This document shows positions 58,400 to 64,000 of a stretch of DNA of 64,000 nt, in pieces (position 1 is the stretch's first letter; every line of letters begins with the position of its first letter). Under the pieces are notes generated by a model. That model did no database searches. It had not been told where the DNA came from and saw only the letters and a program-made list of their open reading frames with translations. The DNA is from Alphaproteobacteria bacterium (GTDB lineage: Bacteria; Pseudomonadota; Alphaproteobacteria; Sphingomonadales; JAKSBY01), in contig JAJFIV010000027.1 in assembly GCA_021774625.1 (NCBI GenBank), forward strand, positions 390,815 to 454,814, read 5' to 3'. Both the position numbers and the translations under genes were made by a program.

Positions 58400-60573
58400 A
58401 AAAACCCTCCGGGCAATTGTGCGAGCACCTGCTCGGGCTTGCCGTTCAAAACCACCATGCCAGAATCCACAACCACGACCTCATCGGCGAGCCGGATGTG
58501 GCTTGGCCGGTGAGTCACCATCAGGATCGTCGATTTTCCTTTCAATCGGGTTAGCGCCCGAATAAAAGCGGCATCTCCTTCTTCATCCAGCGTCTGCGCC
58601 GGCTCATCCAGCAGCATCACCGGCGCCTTTTTCAGATAGGCGCGGGCCAGGGAAAGCCGCTGTAAAAAACCCGAATTAAGCTGGCGGATATTCTGATCGC
58701 CGATGCGGGTCTCAAGCCCTTCATCAAGCGCCTGAATATCGTCCAGTATGCCGGCAAGCTCGCACGCCTCCACCATGTCCTCGGCGCTCGCGACCGGATT
58801 GGCGAGCCGCAGATTTTGTGCGATGGAGCCGTGAAACAGCCGCCGTTCCTGTGGCACATAGGCAATGGCGTGACGAAGCTCGTGCGGATTGATCTGGCGG
58901 ATATCCATCCCGTCAAGGGAAACCTGTCCTGCCTGGGGCTTTTGCAGGCCCAGAATCAGCCGCAATAAGGTGGATTTTCCCGCCCCGTTGGGACCCATAA
59001 AGGCCACCAGCTGGCCGGGTTTTGCGGCCAGCGACACCCCCAGAAGCGCGGGTTCCGCATCAGGCTTGTAACGGAAACTCACCCGCGACAGAGTCAGGGC
59101 GCCGGCAAAGCGTCTTTTGGCCGGGCCGGCATTGGACGTCCGTTCCTCGACCGGCATGCGCATCAGCTGATTGATCTGTTTGACGGAAACCTTGATCTGC
59201 TCGATCCGGGTCAGGGTCAGGAACAGGCCGTGCAGGGGGGCCAGCACACGCCACACCAGCGCCATACAGGCGATCAGGGCGCCAATGCTCATCAGGCCGT
59301 CAATGGCCCGAATAACACCCCAGCCGACGGTCGCGGCTCCGGCCACCATCATGATGGTCTGCGCCAGGGTCTGGAAAAGAAATGTGATCTGGCCGGTGCG
59401 AAAATGCGCATAGCTGGCTTCGGCGGAAAAATCCTGATAACGGTCCGCCCAGATTTGTTCCGCCCCGGCCTCCTTGATGGTGCGCATATTGGTGATGGTT
59501 TCCACCAGAAAACCATGACGGTTCGCCCGGGTCTGGCTGGATTTTGTCACCGCACGCTTCAGGCTGGGGACGAGCACAAGACCGATCAGACCGAAAATGC
59601 CCATCATCACCACCGGGATGATGGCCAATGGCCCCCCCAGATAAGCAATAACGGCGATAAATAAAAGCAGGAAGGGGGCCTCCAGCACGACGCTGACCAG
59701 GGGGCCGGTAAAAAGTTCGCGGATGGAATCAAATTCCTTAACCCGCGCCACCTGGCTGCCTATGGGCGCGCTTTCCGTCAGGGAAACCGGCAGCGAGAGA
59801 ATCTGTCCGAAAGTCGCATTGGCAATGATATTTTCAAGCCGCCCGCCAAGATAGGCAATCATTTTTGACCGCACCATGCGCAAACCGGCTTCAATTCCGA
59901 AGGCGACTGTCACGCCTAACATCAGATAGCCCAGGATGCTCAGCGATTGTGACGGAATGACCTGATCATAAATAGTCATAATCAGAAGGGGAACCGAAAG
60001 CGCGATCAGATTAAGCACAAAACTCATGGCGAGCAATTGGGAAAAAATGCGGCGAAAACGCCGGACGGTGGACCCGACCCAGTGATCTTTATCGCGCGCT
60101 TTTTGGCGGCTGGTTTCCTCCTCGGTTGCAACAATATAGCCGATCCCTTTTAAATCCGCGATATCCATAGTTTTTTCGCGGTGGGTCCGGCCTTCAAACA
60201 GGGTAATTTTATCTTCTTCCCGGCGCAGCAGAATATTTGCCCGGCCGTCCAGATCAATGAACAGAATGGGAAACAGTCTGTCGTCCGGCACCCTGCCGCG
60301 AACGGAAATCCGCCGCGTCTTGTAATTGAGCCGCGCCAGCACGTTTCGAAAATCATGCAGATCAAGCGTGTTGGCAAAATGTGGCAGGGCCTCGGTGATT
60401 TCTCTTACATCGCCCCGCCAGCCCAAGGCGAGCAGAAAGGGCATCATGCAGGCGGCATAATCGGAATCCGCCTCGAAATCGCCAAGTTTGCCCTGGCGCA
60501 GCGCCTTTGCCAGTTCATCACCGGCGGCAAGCCGCAGGGCCAAAGGCTGTTCGGTTGTCTGCATGGCGGCCAT
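58396..60573 (-). CDS. Type I secretion ABC permease/ATPase with C39-like domain
   Basis: A 725-residue exporter subunit: N-terminal C39-peptidase-like domain (about 10-150) without the catalytic motif, six membrane helices (about 175-460), and a C-terminal ATPase. Walker A GPNGAGKST (527-535), Walker B MLLDEP (653-658) and the H-loop H688 are intact, but the signature is LNSGFLQR (632-639) in place of LSGGQ. C39-like domains of this kind hold RTX or adhesin substrates instead of cutting them (LapB/HlyB type). One base overlaps the preceding ABC gene. Confidence 0.9.
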   Translation of the reverse strand: MAAMQTTEQPLALRLAAGDELAKALRQGKLGDFEADSDYAACMMPFLLALGWRGDVREITEALPHFANTLDLHDFRNVLARLNYKTRRISVRGRVPDDRLFPILFIDLDGRANILLRREEDKITLFEGRTHREKTMDIADLKGIGYIVATEEETSRQKARDKDHWVGSTVRRFRRIFSQLLAMSFVLNLIALSVPLLIMTIYDQVIPSQSLSILGYLMLGVTVAFGIEAGLRMVRSKMIAYLGGRLENIIANATFGQILSLPVSLTESAPIGSQVARVKEFDSIRELFTGPLVSVVLEAPFLLLFIAVIAYLGGPLAIIPVVMMGIFGLIGLVLVPSLKRAVTKSSQTRANRHGFLVETITNMRTIKEAGAEQIWADRYQDFSAEASYAHFRTGQITFLFQTLAQTIMMVAGAATVGWGVIRAIDGLMSIGALIACMALVWRVLAPLHGLFLTLTRIEQIKVSVKQINQLMRMPVEERTSNAGPAKRRFAGALTLSRVSFRYKPDAEPALLGVSLAAKPGQLVAFMGPNGAGKSTLLRLILGLQKPQAGQVSLDGMDIRQINPHELRHAIAYVPQERRLFHGSIAQNLRLANPVASAEDMVEACELAGILDDIQALDEGLETRIGDQNIRQLNSGFLQRLSLARAYLKKAPVMLLDEPAQTLDEEGDAAFIRALTRLKGKSTILMVTHRPSHIRLADEVVVVDSGMVVLNGKPEQVLAQLPGGFL

Positions 60574-62267
60574 CAGACGGTCTCCACCAGGGCTTTGGCC
60601 GGTTTTCCGGCCGCGGTGTTAAAGGGAACAAGCGTTCCGCCTTTCAGTTCCAGGCGCTGGTCGGCAATCGCCAGCAGCGACGGCCGGTAGCTGACCAAAA
60701 CGATCCCGGCTTTTTCGCGGCAGTCTTCCAATAATTGCTTCAGCCGTTTGTCGCTGTTGCTGTCAAGCGCAGAATTGGCCTCATCGAACAGGATAATTTT
60801 CGGGCTGCCGATCAGGGCCCGGACGATGGCGATTCTTTGCGCAATGCCGGCAGGCACGTTCGAGCTCGCCATATCGCCGACCTGGGTCTGATAACCATCG
60901 GGCATGCGGGCGAAAACCCGGTCAAGGCCGAGCCGGGCTGCAACTTCAAGCGCCTCATCGAGAATTTCGCCCTCCCGGAACATGGTCATATTTTCAAGCA
61001 CACTGCCTTGAAACAGAATGGGCTGCTGGGGCACAAAAGCAATTTGCCCGCGAAGACTGTCGAGCCGCACTTGTTCGCCATCGGCCTTGTTGAAAAATAT
61101 CTGCCCTTCGGTCGGCTTAAGACCCCCCATCAGCAGCCATAACAGCGTTGTTTTGCCGACCCCGTTGCCGCCGCGAATACCGATAATTTTTCCTGCCTCA
61201 ATTTTGAAATTAAGGTCTTTTAAAACCACATCCTTACCGGCGGCGTATTGAAAGCCCGCCTTTTTCAGCTCGATAGACTGCAAAGTATCAATCCGGGTGC
61301 CGGCGGTGTCAACTCTGGTCAGTTGATCAAAGGCGCCGAGCCGCTCTTCGGCAATCTTGACCGATTGATAACGGGTCCAAAGCCCCATCGCCCGCAAAAC
61401 CGGCTGCACGGTTCTTCCGGCCAACAGCGTGCAGGCCGCCAGCGCGCCCACCGACAAATCACCGGCCATGACATAAAGGCTGCCGGCCGCGGCGACGGCG
61501 ACCACGGTGATCTGGGAAAAACTGTTGCCGATGCTTTGCGCCAGCCCGCTTTTATAGGCCACCTGATAGCCGGAAAGGGCGCAGCTTTCCATCAGGCGTT
61601 CGTAGCGCCGTTCAATCAACGTTTCCATGCCCATGCTCTTGATGGTGTGGATGCCGCTCAGGCTTTCAATAATGAAGTTATAGCGCCGGTCATCCCAGAC
61701 CGCGCGATCAGACAGCGCCTTGTGTAAAGACACTCCCATCCAGACGGCGGTCCCGCCAAAAACGAACAGCAGCACAAGCGGAATGAAGGCCAGCGGCCCG
61801 GCAATAAAGGCCAGGAGACCGAGAAACAGAACCACAAAGGGCAGATCCACAAAAGCAAGACTGGCCTGGCTGGCGTAAAAATCCCGCACGGCGTCGACAC
61901 TTTGCAGCCGGTCGAGATGTTCGCCGGCCGGCGTTTTTTCCACTTTGCCAAGATCAGCCTTCAGCAATTTCTCAATTGCCGTCATTCCCGTCTGGTGTTC
62001 GAATTTTGCGCCCGCCCAGCCGGCAAGATAGGCGCGGGCGGATTTTAATATGGCATCGAGAAGAAAAGCGGCGGCAAGACCCGCCATCAGCATGGCCAGG
62101 GTTTCAAAGGCCGCGTTGGGAATGATCCGGTCATAAACCTGCAACACCACCACGGGCAGGGCCAGCGAAAGAAGGTTGATGCCAAAGGAGGTGACAAGAA
62201 TATCTGTGCGCAGCAAGGGCAGATGCCGCGCCCAGATTCTTGAGGCCGTCTCCGAGGGTGTCCCCAT
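60573..62267 (-). CDS. Type I secretion ABC transporter subunit with degenerate ATPase
   Basis: A 564-residue ABC exporter half: six membrane helices (about 20-300) and ATPase, with no C39-like domain. Walker A GGNGVGKTT (366-374) and Walker B IILFDE (491-496) are present, but the signature reads VPAGIAQR (471-478) and the H-loop His is replaced by Y527 (LVSYRPSLL). It is first in the minus-strand operon with the C39-type ABC protein and the HlyD protein, suggesting the two ABC proteins pair as an asymmetric exporter. Confidence 0.88.
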   Translation of the reverse strand: MGTPSETASRIWARHLPLLRTDILVTSFGINLLSLALPVVVLQVYDRIIPNAAFETLAMLMAGLAAAFLLDAILKSARAYLAGWAGAKFEHQTGMTAIEKLLKADLGKVEKTPAGEHLDRLQSVDAVRDFYASQASLAFVDLPFVVLFLGLLAFIAGPLAFIPLVLLFVFGGTAVWMGVSLHKALSDRAVWDDRRYNFIIESLSGIHTIKSMGMETLIERRYERLMESCALSGYQVAYKSGLAQSIGNSFSQITVVAVAAAGSLYVMAGDLSVGALAACTLLAGRTVQPVLRAMGLWTRYQSVKIAEERLGAFDQLTRVDTAGTRIDTLQSIELKKAGFQYAAGKDVVLKDLNFKIEAGKIIGIRGGNGVGKTTLLWLLMGGLKPTEGQIFFNKADGEQVRLDSLRGQIAFVPQQPILFQGSVLENMTMFREGEILDEALEVAARLGLDRVFARMPDGYQTQVGDMASSNVPAGIAQRIAIVRALIGSPKIILFDEANSALDSNSDKRLKQLLEDCREKAGIVLVSYRPSLLAIADQRLELKGGTLVPFNTAAGKPAKALVETV

Positions 62268-62599
62268 AATTTTCCCGGCGCCGGTTTTTCCCGCGCCGGC
62301 CTTTCAGATTATTATCGAGCCGCGTATCGGCCAGATAGCCGCAATTATGCTCAAAAATTACTCAAGTTTTCTTATTAACCTTAAGGAGTTGAACAAAGGT
62401 TAAGGATTCTGGCGGGAAAGAAGGACGCCACCGTAAAAAAACCCGGACGTTAACCATTCTGTTAAACACTTCCTTCAGTTTTCAACCATATTTTTGAAAG
62501 GCTGCGGGGTGTGTTTCCGCCTCCCGACAGGAGTATTTGGAGTTTTCACGCGTAGCGCCCCGGTATCTGAGAAACAGACCCTGGGCGGGGGAAGTCAAA
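62268..62599. promoter_or_regulatory. Divergent promoter region, secretion operon and adhesin
   Basis: A 332-bp gap between the minus-strand secretion operon and the plus-strand giant protein. It contains an inverted pair TTAACCTT (62375-62382) and AAGGTTAA (62396-62403), and TTAACCAT (62450-62457) followed by TTAA at 62462-62465, which resembles CtrA sites known from Caulobacter. No gene is visible inside. A GGGGGAAG ribosome site precedes the adhesin ATG. No clear sigma-70 pair was found. Confidence 0.5.
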
Positions 62600-64000
62600 A
62601 TGGTTGATACAAAAGATCCCAAAGAGAATACTGTCAATGATCCGGCGATGATGGTTGAGCGCAATCCGCAAAGAGATGCGGAGGATCAGGTTCAGCTTTC
62701 CGCCGATTTTCCGGTAGAGGATGAGAGCGATTCCAGCCTTGCCAGCATCCATATGGGCCGCGGGGAGGAAGCTGTCGACCTGACCGCGCCGGATATCCAG
62801 GACACGGCGCGGTTCGAAACCCACAATGCGGACACGTTCGTTCCTTCACGGGAAGGGGCGGAAGGGCAAAATACCGGGCAACCTTTTGTCAGCCGGGCGG
62901 GCGATTTGCCGCAAGATGATTTATCCTCGGAAAGTGATCTGGCGGTCAGCCAGACCGTCCGGGCGGGCGGGCGCGTTGATACGGAAAATGCAGGCGCGCC
63001 ATTTGATCCCCCTGCGGAGCCAAATGAAATTGATGCCGTGACGGCCGCTCCGGACGAGCAGTCGGGCGCCGTCTTTGGCGCCCCGGAAGCGCCGGAAGCG
63101 GACCCGGTCCTTGCTCCCGGTCCCGTCCCGCCGGAGCCGGCGAATCCCGTTATCAGTCTGCAGGCGGCAGACGGCGGCGGCGCGGTCACAGTGAATGAGT
63201 CCGCGGACAGCGGAACCGTGGCAGTGCAGTTTTTTATTAATATCGATGTGCCGGCGGACCAGGATATATATGTTCAATATCAAACGGCCAGTGACACGGC
63301 CACAGGCGGCGCGGACTTTTTGGCCGTTACCGGCTGGGCGATGATTCCCGCCGGAGAAACCCGGGTTGCTATCGAGATTTTTGTTTCCGAAGACAATATC
63401 ACCGAAGGCGAGGAGACGTTCCGCGTGGAGTTGCTGGATGTCAAAGACGCGCCCAATAATCTGGCGCGTCCCGCAGGCGATATTGACGTTGCCCGCGCTG
63501 TGGTCGAAACCACCATAACCGATGATGATTTTGCCAGCGCTCCTGATCTTGCCGTTATCGATTCGGCGGGGGATGAGGACGCCGCTATCGCGCTCGATAT
63601 CGAAGCGGCGATAGCCGGTGACGGGGATGTGCTGGAAGTTTCGGTTTCCGACATTCCTGTTGGATCGGTTTTATCGGACGGGGTGAACAGTTTTGCGGCG
63701 ACGGACGGCGATCAGGAGATTGAGATCAGCGGCTGGGATCTGGAGTCCCTGACAGTGACGCCGCCTCCGGACAGCCATGAGGATTTTGCGCTTTCCGTTA
63801 CCGCCACGGCGACAGATGGCAGCGACACGGCAACCACGACCGCCAGCCTTGCCGTCACCGTCGCAGCCGTCAATGACGGGCCTGAGGCCTTGTCTGGCAC
63901 GGCGGGGGCCTCTGAGGACGGTTCCGTTATTTCCGGCACGCTTGCGGCGACGGATATTGACGGCGATGCGCTGAGTTTCAGTCTTGTTGACGGCCCGGCC
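62600..64000 (+). CDS. Large Calx-beta/cadherin-like surface protein, 5' part
   Basis: Open at the window end: 467 residues visible with no stop. Residues 1-180 are acidic and low-complexity with no Sec signal peptide, as expected for a type I substrate. A Calx-beta domain spans about 182-308 (VNESADSGTVAVQFF, PAGETRVAIEIFV, EGEETFRVEL, ITDDD). After it come cadherin/VCBS-like units with VTVAAVNDGPEALSG and ATDIDGDALSFSLVDG. Probably the substrate of the divergent exporter and a surface adhesin or RTX-type protein; RTX repeats and the C-terminal secretion signal would lie beyond the window. Confidence 0.85.
   Translation, partial: MVDTKDPKENTVNDPAMMVERNPQRDAEDQVQLSADFPVEDESDSSLASIHMGRGEEAVDLTAPDIQDTARFETHNADTFVPSREGAEGQNTGQPFVSRAGDLPQDDLSSESDLAVSQTVRAGGRVDTENAGAPFDPPAEPNEIDAVTAAPDEQSGAVFGAPEAPEADPVLAPGPVPPEPANPVISLQAADGGGAVTVNESADSGTVAVQFFINIDVPADQDIYVQYQTASDTATGGADFLAVTGWAMIPAGETRVAIEIFVSEDNITEGEETFRVELLDVKDAPNNLARPAGDIDVARAVVETTITDDDFASAPDLAVIDSAGDEDAAIALDIEAAIAGDGDVLEVSVSDIPVGSVLSDGVNSFAATDGDQEIEISGWDLESLTVTPPPDSHEDFALSVTATATDGSDTATTTASLAVTVAAVNDGPEALSGTAGASEDGSVISGTLAATDIDGDALSFSLVDGPA

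Overview
The window reads as the replication-origin neighbourhood of an alphaproteobacterial chromosome (moderately GC-rich by eye, densely packed, no tRNA, rRNA, CRISPR or complete insertion sequence seen). The argument is gene order: leuS-lptE-holA-parB-parA-rsmG-mnmG-mnmE on one side, rho-hemJ-hemH-hemE in the middle, then an AT-rich gap, then PPSR-aroE-coaE-dnaQ-secB. This is the arrangement known around the Caulobacter-type origin between hemE and the DUF299/PPSR gene. The order within Alphaproteobacteria cannot be fixed from sequence alone.

Layout. 1-4.8 kb: ribA, an L,D-transpeptidase, yggS, a ThiE-like protein, an unrecognised outer-membrane barrel protein and a DUF3576 lipoprotein. 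4.8-14.7 kb: leuS-lptE-holA, then on the minus strand parB-parA-rsmG-mnmG-mnmE with two perfect parS sites (11296-11311 and 13305-13320). 15-21.5 kb: a DUF255 thioredoxin-fold protein and ogt (+), then rho, hemJ, hemH, hemE (-). 21.5-21.9 kb: candidate oriC with one perfect DnaA box and several relaxed ones. 21.9-31 kb: PPSR, aroE, coaE, dnaQ, secB, fxsA, a Tim44-like protein, mltA, an Smr protein and hslUV. 31-37.4 kb: an M1 metallopeptidase, a DUF6702 protein and hisB-hisH-hisA-hisF-hisE followed by a HIT protein. 37.5-44.6 kb: PfkB-family kinase, EI24 membrane protein, two lipoproteins, nth, a 57-residue ORF, DUF2244, dapB and an amidohydrolase. 44.7-53.3 kb: dnaJ, dnaK, lepB, grpE, hrcA, rph, rdgB and hemW. 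53.3-56.9 kb: LpoA-like lipoprotein, rsmI, yraN and gshB. 57-64 kb: a type I secretion module (HlyD-family adaptor and two ABC proteins) diverging from a large Calx-beta/cadherin-like surface protein that runs off the window.

How they work together. The central block joins origin, segregation (ParABS), tRNA modification (MnmEG), haem synthesis (HemE/J/H) and Rho. The chaperone block (DnaK/DnaJ/GrpE, HrcA, HslUV) has a strong RpoH-type promoter before dnaK. The right end is an accessory surface-protein export module.

Most unusual observations: (i) two families of palindromic intergenic repeats, each with two copies, all four lying between convergent genes; in one family the terminal TAG supplies the stop codon of three of the four flanking genes; (ii) an adjacent pair of type I ABC exporters with different degenerate ATPase motifs, next to a giant-adhesin-like gene with a CtrA-like TTAACCAT site in the shared promoter region; (iii) two translationally coupled genes that start with TTG inside a TTGA overlap.
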